Source: an uncultured Synechococcales cyanobacterium (GTDB lineage: Bacteria; Cyanobacteriota; Cyanobacteriia; CAIUCS01). From it: a DNA stretch of 48,931 nucleotides. Under the pieces are notes generated by a model, which made no database searches, was not told where the DNA came from, and saw nothing but the letters and a program-made list of their open reading frames with translations. The position numbers were made by a program, and so were the translations under genes. The DNA is taken from contig CAIUCS010000010.1 in assembly GCA_903897715.1 (NCBI GenBank), forward strand, positions 1 through 48,931. Direction: 5' to 3'. This document shows, piece by piece, positions 27,107-36,403 of the stretch (its first letter is position 1; the number at the start of each line of letters is the position of its first letter).

Positions 27107-28288
27107 ATGGAGGGTATTGGGTTGGGTATGGCAATCCTATCGTTGTTCATTTGGATAGGATTGCTGCTATTTCGAGGACAGTTCTGGAGAACCGATCAAC
27201 AACTATCGATGGGTCAATCCCCCTTAGACTATTGGCCGGCAGTGTGCGTTGTTATTCCGGCTAGAAATGAGGTGGATCTCATTGGTTTAACAATAAAATC
27301 CCTATTAACCCAAGACTACCTTGGAAATTTCATCCTGATCTTAGTTGATGATGACAGCACGGATGGAACCGCCGGGGTTGCCCAAGAGATGGCATCATCC
27401 CTGGGCAAAGGGGATCAACTGCAGATCATTCCATCCCAGCCATTGCCCAACGGTTGGACGGGAAAACTATGGGCACTGGATCAAGGTACCCGTTATGCTC
27501 AATCCTTAGCCCTCAATCCCCTTTATATCCTGCTCAGTGATGCTGACATTGAACATGACCGGAGAAATCTCAGTCAATTAATCATGAAAGCCGAACGGGA
27601 AAGTTTAGATCTAGCCTCCCTTATGGTGTACTTACGTTGCCAGAGTTTCTGGGAAAAGTTGTTGATTCCAGCCTTTATCTTCTTTTTTGCCAAACTCTAT
27701 CCATTTCGTCAGGTTAACAATCCCAAAAATTCCACCGCCGCTGCCGCCGGGGGGTGTATTTTAATCCGCACTCAAGCCCTGATTCGGATTGGTGGCATTG
27801 CCTCCATCCGTCACGCATTGATTGACGACTGCACCTTGGCACAACGGGTTAAAGCTGGTAACCCATTCCATCCTATTTGGTTAGGACTTTCAAAAACTAC
27901 CCATAGCTTGCGTCCTTACGACACCCTCAGTGCGATTTGGAATATGGTAGCCCGGAGTGCATATACTCAACTGGATTATTCCCCAATTCGATTGTTGGGT
28001 ACCTTCATTGGAATGACAATTGTTTATTTAATTCCACCCATGGGATTGGGATTTGGACTAGTGACGGGACAATGGATTCTGGTAACTGTTAGTTTAAGCA
28101 CATGGGTTCTGATGTCATTGATGTATCAATTAACGATCCATTTTTATCGAATTAACCCCATGTGGTCTATAACCTTGCCCATAACTGCTTTTCTGTATAC
28201 TTTAATGACCCTCGATTCAGCATGGCGGCATTGGCAGGGACGGGGTGGAGCATGGAAAGGGCGGGTATATTCTGGAGAAAGCCCTTAA
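27107..28288 (+). CDS. Family 2 glycosyltransferase, HpnB-like
   Basis: 393 aa from ATG 27107, which has a strong ribosome site (AGGGGGG about 4 nt upstream); ATG 27074 lacks one. It is membrane-bound, with one N-terminal helix (about 4-22), a cytosolic GT-A domain, and three or four C-terminal helices (about 300-375). The GT2 motifs VVIPARNE, VDDDSTDGT and LLSDADI are present. The GWTGKLWA motif is characteristic of the HpnB group found with hopanoid genes. No hopanoid cluster is adjacent, so the acceptor is unassigned. It is divergent from the HerA-like gene, with about 220 bp between starts. Confidence 0.83.
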   Translation: MEGIGLGMAILSLFIWIGLLLFRGQFWRTDQQLSMGQSPLDYWPAVCVVIPARNEVDLIGLTIKSLLTQDYLGNFILILVDDDSTDGTAGVAQEMASSLGKGDQLQIIPSQPLPNGWTGKLWALDQGTRYAQSLALNPLYILLSDADIEHDRRNLSQLIMKAERESLDLASLMVYLRCQSFWEKLLIPAFIFFFAKLYPFRQVNNPKNSTAAAAGGCILIRTQALIRIGGIASIRHALIDDCTLAQRVKAGNPFHPIWLGLSKTTHSLRPYDTLSAIWNMVARSAYTQLDYSPIRLLGTFIGMTIVYLIPPMGLGFGLVTGQWILVTVSLSTWVLMSLMYQLTIHFYRINPMWSITLPITAFLYTLMTLDSAWRHWQGRGGAWKGRVYSGESP

Positions 28289-28607
28289 TTAACGTGAGTT
28301 TGGAAATTCTTTCTGCCAATACTTACACATTTGTGTTTGATAGAAATGCTTGAAGTTGCGGTAGTGGTTTTGGTGAAAGGCGATCAGGATCGTCATGATT
28401 TTACTCATACTTAGTCACCTTGCCCTCTGTCTTTGTTGTAAACCATTGCCCAGTAATAGCTGTTGCCATTTTGGTTGAAATAGTTGGCAAAATCATCCAC
28501 ATGAACGATTAGTCAAGGGAACTACTTCACTGAATTTGTTTTTCTTATTTTCAGCTTATCGGTTTCTCCCTTTTTTGTCCTTTTCCTTATCCCGAGCTCA
28601 GTTTATC
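28289..28607. other. 319-bp intergenic region, no supported gene
   Basis: It lies between convergent genes. A 29-codon GTG-started minus-strand frame (28411-28500) encodes an aromatic-rich peptide but lacks a ribosome site. A T-rich stretch before the tadA stop (28540-28590) could serve in termination. No RNA gene is recognised. Confidence 0.3.
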
Positions 28608-29159
28608 TTAACCCCTGGCGGACGGATCCGTTTCAATGGATTTGAGGATTCCACTTGTTTTCTTTTCCTTCCTTCTTTGGACAAACCACTGGTGTAATTG
28701 CTGTTTACATTCTTTCGCCAATACCCCACGCACTACCGGAAAACGATGGTAAACGCCAAGACCATTGGGAATATTTAAAACAGTATGAACGGCTCCCGTT
28801 TTGGGATCGTCAGTGCCATAAACCACTTGACCGATCCTAGATAATACTAACGCGCCTGCACACATAATACAGGGTTCCAGGGTAACGTAAAGGATACAAT
28901 GATCTAGGTGCCAACTACCCAAGGCAGAACCTGCAGCACGTAAAGCGATAATTTCCGCGTGGGCGGTCGGGTCACAATCCCGTTCACGACGGTTTTCCCC
29001 TTCTGCCAGCAATTGACCTTTACTATCAACGATTAGGGCTCCCACGGGAACTTCCCCCTGTTGTCCTGCCGATTCAGCTAATACTATACATCGCCTCATC
29101 CAGTGGGAATGAGATGTTGATAATTGCTGATTTCTTGAATGGTGATGACCATTCACCAT
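28608..29159 (-). CDS. tadA: tRNA-specific adenosine deaminase TadA
   Basis: Deaminates A34 to inosine in tRNA-Arg(ACG). A cytidine-deaminase-fold zinc enzyme of 183 aa with the HAE motif (TAHAEIIAL; His is a zinc ligand and Glu the proton shuttle) and PCIMCAG (two Cys ligands). The SHWMRR segment before the core matches the usual TadA N-terminus, so ATG 29159 is kept, although a shorter start at 29099 is possible. The C-terminal 25 residues are basic (RRKEKK), a common RNA-binding feature. It stands alone between two intergenic gaps. Confidence 0.94.
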   Translation of the reverse strand: MVNGHHHSRNQQLSTSHSHWMRRCIVLAESAGQQGEVPVGALIVDSKGQLLAEGENRRERDCDPTAHAEIIALRAAGSALGSWHLDHCILYVTLEPCIMCAGALVLSRIGQVVYGTDDPKTGAVHTVLNIPNGLGVYHRFPVVRGVLAKECKQQLHQWFVQRRKEKKTSGILKSIETDPSARG

Positions 29160-29343
29160 AGCTTCGATAGTTAAACTATTGAATTAATTTATTTCAAATG
29201 TAACATTTTAAGGATGATGGTAAGACTCTACCTGAATATGCCACTGACAATCATACCAGACAATACTCTTCCCACTATTCCGATTTGGAAATATGGAAAC
29301 ACAGAAACCCTATACCTCACCCAATGGAGTTTCTAGCACTGGT

Positions 29344-29679
29344 CTAGGATTTAGATTTTGGGATTAAAACCTTCCCTAACCCCCAGGCTAATCCAAAGGT
29401 CACCAACGTACCAACTAAACCAGCGATGGGAGTAGCGACAAATTCAATTTTATCAGGTACTCCCCTGAGGGCATATTCATCAAAAACGGCATGGAAGGGT
29501 AGTTGTTGAGTAGGGGCAACTTCCAATGCCTTGTCTTCAAATTTTAAGTCTTGAGCGACTCGGTCCAGTCCATCTGGATCAGAGCTAGCCAAGGGGGAGA
29601 GAACTAGGGCTATTAAAAGGGAAATTCCTAAGCCTAGCCCGACGATTGACTGGTTTTGAAGAAAAGGGAAGAGACGCAT
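29344..29679 (-). CDS. PDGLE-domain protein, CbiN-like component of a Co/Ni ECF transporter
   Basis: 111 aa. It contains the diagnostic PDGLD motif just after the first membrane helix (about residues 10-30) and a second helix near the C-terminus (about 82-105), so an extracytoplasmic loop sits between two membrane anchors. In ECF-type cobalt and nickel uptake systems, such a small protein (CbiN/NikN type) assists loading of the metal into the S-component CbiM. It lies downstream of cbiM on the same strand, 75-bp gap, and in many genomes the two are fused or adjacent. The energising subunits CbiQ and CbiO are not in this window. Confidence 0.82.
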   Translation of the reverse strand: MRLFPFLQNQSIVGLGLGISLLIALVLSPLASSDPDGLDRVAQDLKFEDKALEVAPTQQLPFHAVFDEYALRGVPDKIEFVATPIAGLVGTLVTFGLAWGLGKVLIPKSKS

Positions 29680-29754
29680 GGTTTTGACTGATAAAAAATG
29701 TAGGAAGTGGTTTTAGATCCTCAATGGGAAGCCCAATAAATATCAAGACCAGGG

Positions 29755-30468
29755 TTATCCCAGTTGCGACTGACGGGGTGGATCAAAAAAGAGGTCAGGG
29801 CGGGTGCGCCATAAAAAACGCAGGGTGGCTATGGTAATTAATGCTTCCCCAATACCAATACCTATATGCCAGCCTATCATGGCTGGTAATACTAACGGTA
29901 AGGGTACAGTCCCAGACCAGCCCAATTGCAAAGCCGTGATAATTGCAGCAAAAACAACACTACACCAAGCGGCGATCGCCCCGCCGATGGCTACCCCTCT
30001 CCACCGATTGCGACCGATGACGAAACGGATGGTGCGGTACATATAATACCCACCAAAGGTACCAATTAACCCCATGTTGACGATATTTGCCCCCAATACC
30101 GTCAGACCCCCATCCTGGAACAATAACGTCTGGACAATAAAGACAACCGTCATGACCAACGAACCTGCCCATGGACCTAACAAAACCCCCGCCAAAGTGC
30201 CGCCCAACAAATGACCGGAGGTACCACCGGGAATAGGGAAATTAATCATTTGGGCTGCAAAAATAAAAGCCCCACATACCCCCATTAACGGAACTGTCCG
30301 TTCTTCATAGGTGGATTGCACCTGTTTCAGGGCAATTAAAACCAAAGCGATGGCAATTACCGAAGTTGACATGATGATCGGTAGGCTTAAAAAGCCATCT
30401 GGGATGTGTAACGCTAAGTGGGATATCATTCTGTTTCCCATCTCCAAGTTTAATTGCGTCAGTTCCAT
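29755..30468 (-). CDS. cbiM: CbiM, substrate-specific component of a cobalt/nickel ECF transporter
   Basis: A polytopic membrane protein whose body matches CbiM/NikM (HIPDGFLSLP, PLMGVCGAFIFAAQMINFPIPGGTSGHLLGG). I chose ATG 30468 because GGAGG lies 6 nt upstream, giving 237 aa; the open frame extends to a TTG at 30552, and ATG 30429 is a third option. In studied members the mature N-terminus is Met1-His2 and helps coordinate the metal. Here the residue before that His is a TTA leucine and there is an N-terminal extension under every possible start. Whether Co or Ni is transported cannot be told. No cobalamin riboswitch is recognised in the short upstream gap. Confidence 0.88.
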   Translation of the reverse strand: MELTQLNLEMGNRMISHLALHIPDGFLSLPIIMSTSVIAIALVLIALKQVQSTYEERTVPLMGVCGAFIFAAQMINFPIPGGTSGHLLGGTLAGVLLGPWAGSLVMTVVFIVQTLLFQDGGLTVLGANIVNMGLIGTFGGYYMYRTIRFVIGRNRWRGVAIGGAIAAWCSVVFAAIITALQLGWSGTVPLPLVLPAMIGWHIGIGIGEALITIATLRFLWRTRPDLFFDPPRQSQLG

Positions 30469-30635
30469 GAATGACCTCCATAAGGATCCACTGATTAACA
30501 GTAAAAGGAACTGGATAGTAAAATCAATGCTGGGGAGGGGCATTTTGTCCAAAAGAACAGAACATTTAATTTAAGTTTAAGAATTGGATAGTGCTGGGGC
30601 ACCACTTCGAGGACAACCAAGGGGGCGTAAACCAT

Positions 30636-31763
30636 TCAACTCCATAATCGTCTTCGCCCCGGTCCTTGCAACCGCTGATGGGTATCGTTTAATAAATCTG
30701 GAATATTGAGGTGTTCTGGACATCGGGGTAAACAATCGCCACATGCGGTACACGCTGAAGCTTTACGTCCAGGAAACCAATGTCCGGCTTGTTCAAACAT
30801 CTGATAACGATATTGTCCATACTGGGTCATGTCAAATGCAACGGTCAGATTCCGTAACCGCAGCACCTCTGGAATGGAGATGGATTCGGGACAAGGTAAG
30901 CATTCATAACATTGACGACAGTGTTCCGCCGATAGGGCTAGTTGTTGATGGTGTTCTAGCTTTGCCAATAATGCCAATTCTTCACTGGTTAATCCATGGG
31001 AACTATCCCCCAACTCCAGCGGTTTCGCCAGTTCTTCAATGGTTGACGGACCAATACTTAATGTAGTGATGCGGTGATCGGCTAATAAAAACCGATAGGT
31101 TAATTCTAATGGGGAATAGGGCTGACATAGTTCTACTAATGATGGAGGGGGGGTATGGAGTAAACCTCCCTTGTCAGCAGGGGAAATAATAAAAACTCCC
31201 ATGTCTTCCGCCTGGGCTTGGATTAGGGCACTGGCATTCCGTTGCCCAAAGAAATAGTAATGAAGATTGATAAATTCAAATTGTTGTGTTGCGATCGCCC
31301 CTAAAATAACATCCAACGAACCATGGGTAGAAAAGCCTATATGCCGAATTCTGCCCTTAGCTTTTGCCTCACGAATGGCTGCCATACATCCATTGGGTTG
31401 CTGCACCCATTCCAGATGGGTCTTAGTATTAATACCATGAACCGCAAAACAATCGATGTACTCCAGATTTAACCGATTGAAGGATTGATCAATCTGGTCT
31501 GCCATTGCTGATGCACTAGCAGTGGGAACCCCTTTGGTGGTAATGTAAACGCTGGAACGAGGAACTCCTAGAACTTTCAACGCTTGACCCAGAAAAATTT
31601 CACCGTTGCCATAACTCTGGGCAGTCTCCAAATGATTAATACCCGCTGCGATCGCCTTTTCGATAACCAGACCAGTTTGGCTTTCAGTGTCCAGACATCG
31701 CATAGTTCCCAGTGAAAAAATAGACAATTGTAAATTTGTTTTACCAAATCGGCGATAGTGCAT
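30636..31763 (-). CDS. Aldo/keto reductase with C-terminal ferredoxin-type Fe-S domain
   Basis: 375 aa. An N-terminal TIM barrel (about 1-270) begins MHYRRFGKTNLQLS. The catalytic Tyr lies in AQSYGNG, Lys in ITTKG and His in FAVHG; the usual Asp of the tetrad is Glu (HLETAQSYG). A C-terminal region holds two cysteine clusters, CRQCYECLPCP and CTACGDCLPRCP, suggesting two [4Fe-4S] centres. This architecture is common among bacterial AKRs thought to couple NAD(P)H to Fe-S electron transfer; the substrate is unknown. It is upstream of cbiM on the same strand (about 170 bp), with no clear functional link. Confidence 0.85.
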   Translation of the reverse strand: MHYRRFGKTNLQLSIFSLGTMRCLDTESQTGLVIEKAIAAGINHLETAQSYGNGEIFLGQALKVLGVPRSSVYITTKGVPTASASAMADQIDQSFNRLNLEYIDCFAVHGINTKTHLEWVQQPNGCMAAIREAKAKGRIRHIGFSTHGSLDVILGAIATQQFEFINLHYYFFGQRNASALIQAQAEDMGVFIISPADKGGLLHTPPPSLVELCQPYSPLELTYRFLLADHRITTLSIGPSTIEELAKPLELGDSSHGLTSEELALLAKLEHHQQLALSAEHCRQCYECLPCPESISIPEVLRLRNLTVAFDMTQYGQYRYQMFEQAGHWFPGRKASACTACGDCLPRCPEHLNIPDLLNDTHQRLQGPGRRRLWS

Positions 31764-31892
31764 TGACTGATAGGGATAATAAACTTAAAGAGTAGGTTAA
31801 CGTGAAACCAATGGAATAGAGTTGGATAGATATCATCCCACCGGATGTGTTACCCATCCCCTCTTTTTAGTACTGATGGTGATAAATAATAA

Positions 31893-31966
<74 letters not shown>

Positions 31967-32063
31967 AATTTAGTAGCTTAGTTTCTATACTAACAATAAA
32001 AAGAACTGATTCGCTAATAAACTTTTAGCCCCAATGGACAAGGTACCCTTTGAACATTGTTTC

Positions 32064-33056
32064 TCAGGCATCCATGGAAAAATGCTGCAAATACTGACCC
32101 AGACTCCGAAAGGAACAACTATAGGACAAAATAGGTGAATCATAACCTTTCAGTCGTAACAGATGGTGATGAAAGATGGATAAGTCGCCGTGGATCAGAT
32201 TGGCAATTAATCCATAGGTGGTCTCTCCCAGTGCTACATCCGTCTTAATTTGCTTGGTAGAGGACTCCAGCCTAAAGGCTCCATTTACGGTATCTCCCAG
32301 GGGGGTGTAATCTGGATGGTTGTTACTGCCGGTATTTTTTACGATGGCATATCCAGTATTCACTCCTATTCCAACACGCAGGGGAAATGGCAATGGAAAC
32401 TGCTTCCATAATTCACCTGTCATTGACTGTAGAGCATTGACAGCCCTTAAAATTTTGATTAGCTCTTCCTGACTCACTCCCCCATGGGAGTCATGGATCC
32501 AAACCGCCATCACTCCATCCCCAATGTACTTATGAATCCAACTTCCGTGGACTCCAAGGATGTCCCCAGCACGGAGGAACCAACAACTCATCAGTTCAGA
32601 CAAAATCACTTCATCCATTTGCCTGGTTATTTGGGTAAAATTCCGCATATCCACCACCAATACTGAAATCAGACGACGGAATTGTAATAGTGCCGTTGGC
32701 AATAGGGTTTTTGGTACTTCCAAGTCAGTAAGTTGTGGGTTATCTGGGGGACTACAAAAAGTAACGTTAGTTTGTCCCAGGGTTAGTTGATCCTGGTTGC
32801 GGAGTTTGATTGGAATATTAGCCCACCGTCCATTAACAAAGGAACCGTTGCGACTTCCTAAATCGATTAGGTAAAAGTCTCCATTATCCATACGCTGTAG
32901 TATGGCATGAATGCGAGAAATACAATGATCCTTGATCACTAAATGGTTATTGTCACTTCGCCCAATGGTCCATTGATTGCCATTGGTTAACGATACGCAA
33001 TGGTCTTCAGTTCCTGTCCGTAATACCAGGTGGGGTTCAGGGGGAGGATCAATCAC
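32064..33056 (-). CDS. FHA domain-class III adenylate cyclase
   Basis: 330 aa, start GTG 33056. The N-terminal FHA domain (about 8-100) has all core motifs: IGRSDNN, SRIHA and LGSRNGSFVNG. The cyclase homology domain (about 128-315) has the two metal-binding aspartates, Asp136 (VVDMRNFT) and Asp180 (YIGDGVMAVW). The adenine-selecting Lys177 and the Asp of PDYT are present, as are the transition-state Asn and Arg in VNGAFRLE. ATP-to-cAMP activity is predicted, gated by phosphothreonine binding at the FHA domain (inference). No membrane segment. It is one of two FHA proteins in the window. Its upstream gap is 323 bp. Confidence 0.9.
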   Translation of the reverse strand: MIDPPPEPHLVLRTGTEDHCVSLTNGNQWTIGRSDNNHLVIKDHCISRIHAILQRMDNGDFYLIDLGSRNGSFVNGRWANIPIKLRNQDQLTLGQTNVTFCSPPDNPQLTDLEVPKTLLPTALLQFRRLISVLVVDMRNFTQITRQMDEVILSELMSCWFLRAGDILGVHGSWIHKYIGDGVMAVWIHDSHGGVSQEELIKILRAVNALQSMTGELWKQFPLPFPLRVGIGVNTGYAIVKNTGSNNHPDYTPLGDTVNGAFRLESSTKQIKTDVALGETTYGLIANLIHGDLSIFHHHLLRLKGYDSPILSYSCSFRSLGQYLQHFSMDA

Positions 33057-33424
33057 AGGACTAACAATTGGGATCAGTATTTAACATCTTAGTATTCACC
33101 CCTTAGCCCTAAGATAGGATTTCCTTGGATAATGATAGAAAAAAGATACTGATCCCCAATGGTAGTTGAGATGTTATGCAGCTCAGTCCTTAGTGGGGGG
33201 CAACAACCTGAAATCTTCTGATTAGGATGAAGGGATATATCTTCATTTATCGCTTCAAAATGCCTGTGCTTTTGTGTCTATTCATCGTTGGATTGGGCTA
33301 AAAATCAAACCATAGTTATCCTGATTAGGAGTTCTTTGCCTGATTAAGCCCTTTATATCTGCTATAGATTTACCAGTCGTTGTTTCAGAAAACCCAAGAA
33401 AGTCGAGTTGAGGCATTGCGGCAG
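33057..33424. other. Intergenic region upstream of the FHA-cyclase gene
   Basis: The first 323 bp (33057-33379) hold no gene. They must contain the promoter of the divergently oriented FHA-cyclase gene. From 33366 an open frame without ATG runs into the probable pseudogene at 33425, which suggests that its 5' end has been lost or that it starts from TTG 33380. Confidence 0.3.
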
Positions 33425-33918
33425 ATGCTTGACTACCCTCTAAAGCAGCGTGACCCGGGCGGCTCCCGATTCTGGTTTCTGCGTCCTAGTACTGATGAAG
33501 ACGAAGTAGAAGACACCTGCCCGATCGCCGTTGGCTTTTCCTCTGAACTGGATGGATTGACTGATAGTGAGTCCAAGCAGTGTTTAACGGCGGATGATCA
33601 GCAGCGCGAGATTTACGGACACTACATTGGACACATTATTTCGAGGCAGTGGGTGAATATGACAGGGGGGCTGCTACCGCCCTATGGTCAGAAAAATCAA
33701 ACGAATCACCTGTGATTGCCGATGAGTTGATTGTCGCAATTGCAGAGGTGGTTAGCATTCCCCAAGCGGCGCAGATGGATGCTATCTTGGAGGATTTCCG
33801 AGCCAAGATGAACCGTGAAGACATTGTGATTCGGTTCTATGAAGACTGCAGCGTACCCGACACAGGTGCAATTATGCATCGCTTTGCCATCCTCTTCGAG
33901 GATGGTCTCCACCTCTAG
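33425..33918 (+). pseudogene. Unrecognised gene, apparently split by a frameshift at a G6 run
   Basis: Two overlapping open frames occur. The first (ATG 33425, or TTG 33380, to 33715) encodes an acidic segment with RDPGGSRFWFLRP. The second (open before 33649, ending 33918) encodes VADELIVAIAEVV-like helical sequence ending FAILFEDGLHL. Adding one base to the six-G run at 33665-33670 would join them into one product of about 165-180 aa. Neither half matches a family I know. The composition is more GC-rich than the neighbours and no HIP1 site is present, which hints at acquired DNA. Alternatives are two small overlapping genes or a programmed frameshift. No clear ribosome site is seen for either frame. 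Confidence 0.45.
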
Positions 33919-33967
33919 CTTCTATACTTTACACAAAATGCTTGACAGTCTCTAGAATAACAACTAT

Positions 33968-33985
33968 CTCAAGACAATCCTTGAG
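33968..33985. terminator. Small hairpin after the split gene
   Basis: CTCAAG-ACAATC-CTTGAG forms a 6-bp stem 50 bp after the end of the split gene. It is followed by GCTTTAAATA rather than a clean U-run, so terminator function is weakly supported. Confidence 0.3.
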
Positions 33986-34287
33986 GCTTTAAATATAGTC
34001 ATTGCTTAATTTTTGCCGATTGTTGTGAAATGTTTACTTGCTTGTTCAAAAATGTATGCGGTTGCCCTGTCCCCTCCAGTACTCGAAGGTATAATCTCCC
34101 TAGTCAATGATAGGATAGATTAGTTTACTAGAGATAATAGCCGTGTCTGTTGCCACCCTACGCCCATCTCCGTGAACAGGATGATGCAACCTCAACCTAT
34201 GATTCAGGTGATTCCCTAAAATACTATTTAACAGTCCCATCACCTCAAGAATTAAGTTGGTTGCTTAATTTTCATAGGGAGGTTCGT

Positions 34288-35439
34288 TTGTTACTTTCAA
34301 AAGGATTTGAGATCGAAATTTATACTGGCACATCCCAAGGGGATGTGGTTGGCTTTTCGGATCGGATTGTTGCCAATTTAGATGGATTTGTGCGGGAGCC
34401 TGATACTCGTAATGTGGAGTATACAACTCCTCCACTAAATAGCTATGAACGGCTTTTGTGTGAATTAATCAAACCCAGGCTCAAATTACGTCACTACCTA
34501 AAGACCCTGGGGGACTTTACCTTGATACCGGGTAGTTGTTTATCTTTGGGGGGTGCCCATAGGTTTTTTCGCTCGGATCCCCTCAACCCCTATCATACGT
34601 TTATTGAACAAACCTATGGCACCCGTGTCGTCACAGCTAGTGTTCATATTAATGTTGGTATTGCCGATCCAGAGTTGTTGATGCGGGCTTGCCGATTAGT
34701 CCGGATGGAAGCCCCTCTTTATTTGGCATTGAGCGCATCTTCGCCTTTTTTGAATGGGGAAACCACAGGGAATCATTCCACTCGTTGGGCAACTTTTCCC
34801 ACTACCCCAACCCTTGTTCCGTTATTTGAAAACCATGGTCACTTTATCCAATGGACTGAAGAGCAATTGGTAATTGGAACGATGCAAAATGTTCGTCATC
34901 TATGGTCTTCTGTTCGACCAAACGGCGATCGCCGTCCATACTCCCTCAATCGCTTAGAACTTCGAATTTGCGACTTGGTTACCGACCCCATTGCTCTTTT
35001 AGCAATCACTGCCCTCTTGGAGGCACGGATCATCCAATCATTCCATGATCTCACCCTTGATCCGCTAAAATCATCCCAACTATCTGCCCATGAGTTGATC
35101 AATTTAACCATAGATAATGAAAAAGCTGCGGCACAGGCTAGTTTAGATGCAACCTTACACCATTGGCAGGATGGTCGTCCATTGGGAGTTAGGGAATGGT
35201 TGGAGGAAATTTATCCAGATGCACAGGCGATCGCCAAATCCAGGGGATTTAGTTGTTTCCTATCTCCTTTATCTAAAATGCTTCGGGATGGCAATACTGC
35301 TCAACAATGGTTAACCTTATATAATCAATTCGGTGACAGTCGTCTTGTGTTAATTCATGCCATCCAATCCATGGCAGAACAAGAACTGGAACTGAGTGCC
35401 AACCTTTGTCAACCCTTTGCTGCTTCGGCATCATTTTGA
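34288..35439 (+). CDS. gshA: Glutamate-cysteine ligase, cyanobacterial type
   Basis: Makes gamma-glutamylcysteine, the first step of glutathione synthesis. It belongs to the cyanobacterial GCL family, seen in LSKGFEIEIYTGT at the N-terminus, then REPDTRNVEYTTPP, GSCLSLGG and VTASVHINVGI, and RPNGDRRPYSLNRLELRICD. I place the start at TTG 34288: AGGGAGG lies exactly 5 nt upstream, and the resulting 383 aa fits the family. The frame stays open to 34150, but the extra 46 residues have no family counterpart. A hairpin follows 38 bp after the stop. No gshB is nearby. Confidence 0.9.
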   Translation: MLLSKGFEIEIYTGTSQGDVVGFSDRIVANLDGFVREPDTRNVEYTTPPLNSYERLLCELIKPRLKLRHYLKTLGDFTLIPGSCLSLGGAHRFFRSDPLNPYHTFIEQTYGTRVVTASVHINVGIADPELLMRACRLVRMEAPLYLALSASSPFLNGETTGNHSTRWATFPTTPTLVPLFENHGHFIQWTEEQLVIGTMQNVRHLWSSVRPNGDRRPYSLNRLELRICDLVTDPIALLAITALLEARIIQSFHDLTLDPLKSSQLSAHELINLTIDNEKAAAQASLDATLHHWQDGRPLGVREWLEEIYPDAQAIAKSRGFSCFLSPLSKMLRDGNTAQQWLTLYNQFGDSRLVLIHAIQSMAEQELELSANLCQPFAASASF

Positions 35440-35476
35440 TGACTATACAATCACCAATCTATCGTCAGGAAATAAA

Positions 35477-35511
35477 GACTGGGATAACCCCAAGTCGGGT
35501 TAAGCCCAGTC
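35477..35511 (+). terminator. Hairpin downstream of gshA
   Basis: GACTGGG pairs with CCCAGTC (outer 7 bp), and AACCC with GGGTT inside it around loop CAAGTC. It lies 38 bp after the gshA stop and could stop or protect that transcript. There is no U-run, so a rho-independent terminator is not proven. Confidence 0.45.
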
Positions 35512-35539
35512 GGTGCCCTATGTCTGGTCAGCCCCCACT

Positions 35540-35600
35540 CCCCCTAGGGAAAAGGGGGAAGTAGAGTTTGAAAGTCCCTTTTCCGTGGGGAGAGGGATTT
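35540..35600. repeat. GC-rich inverted-repeat patch between gshA and hisB
   Basis: GGAAAAGGG (35548-35556) and CCCTTTTCC (35576-35584) are exact inverted repeats, with further CCCC/GGGG runs around them. It resembles the dispersed GC-rich intergenic repeats common in filamentous cyanobacteria. A minus-strand frame across it is an artefact of this repeat. Confidence 0.4.
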
Positions 35601-35711
35601 AAGATGAGGTCTAGCGTTGAAACTGAAACCAAGGTTTCTAACGATTGAAGCCCTTGATTATCCCAACTCAGGTTAGGATACAGTTCATGTATCAAGAGGT
35701 TTAATACACAA

Positions 35712-36356
35712 ATGGGTGATCTATTCACTGATGTACACCAACGTGCGTCTACTTCCGGTGGAAGCCAAGTCCGCACCAGCATTGTTCATCGACAAACCAA
35801 GGAAACTAAGGTAACTGTTGAAATCAATCTAGATGGACAGGGGGACTGCACCTGCCAAACCGGCATCCCTTTTTTAGACCACATGCTCCATCAATTGTCA
35901 TCCCATGGTTTGTTGGACTTGGGAATCCAGGCTGAAGGAGACCTAGAAATCGACGATCACCACACAAATGAAGACGTGGGAATCACCCTGGGGCAAGCAT
36001 TTACCAAAGCCCTAGGCGATCGCAAGGGGATTATGAGATTTGGGCATTTTGTAGCACCATTGGATGAAAGTTTAGTTGAAGTTGTACTGGATTTCTCTGG
36101 TCGCCCCCACTTAAACTATGGACTCCAAATCCCCACCCAGCGTGTTGGCACTTATGACACCCAACTGGTGCAAGAATTTTTTAGGGCATTTGTCAACCAT
36201 GCCCAATTAACCTTACATATCCGTCAACTGGATGGCATAAATTCCCATCATATTATTGAAGCCACCTTCAAGGCGTTTGCACGAGCCATAAGGATGGCAA
36301 TCACCATTGATCCCCGTCGGGCTCACACCATTCCCAGTTCTAAGGGTGTACTATAG
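35712..36356 (+). CDS. hisB: Imidazoleglycerol-phosphate dehydratase
   Basis: Seventh step of histidine biosynthesis: dehydrates imidazole glycerol phosphate to imidazole acetol phosphate. The 214-aa protein is the monofunctional form. The manganese-binding motifs are intact: [24 protein letters not shown] and the late [17 protein letters not shown]. About 20 variable residues precede the conserved domain, as in other cyanobacterial HisB. ATG 35712 is used. It is isolated from other his genes, as usual in cyanobacteria, and converges on the Hsp70-like gene. Confidence 0.96.
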   Translation: MGDLFTDVHQRASTSGGSQVRTSIVHRQTKETKVTVEINLDGQGDCTCQTGIPFLDHMLHQLSSHGLLDLGIQAEGDLEIDDHHTNEDVGITLGQAFTKALGDRKGIMRFGHFVAPLDESLVEVVLDFSGRPHLNYGLQIPTQRVGTYDTQLVQEFFRAFVNHAQLTLHIRQLDGINSHHIIEATFKAFARAIRMAITIDPRRAHTIPSSKGVL

Positions 36357-36403
36357 CCCAGGTGTCCAAAGAACCCACTTAATTCTTTCATCTTAACGCT
36401 GCC

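Noticed and set aside
28411-28500. 29-codon GTG frame encoding an aromatic-rich peptide
   Set aside because: No ribosome site and no neighbour context; it may be a decayed fragment, but this cannot be shown.
35528-35782. 84-codon minus-strand frame before hisB
   Set aside because: It reads through the GC-rich intergenic repeat and into hisB; such frames are repeat artefacts.
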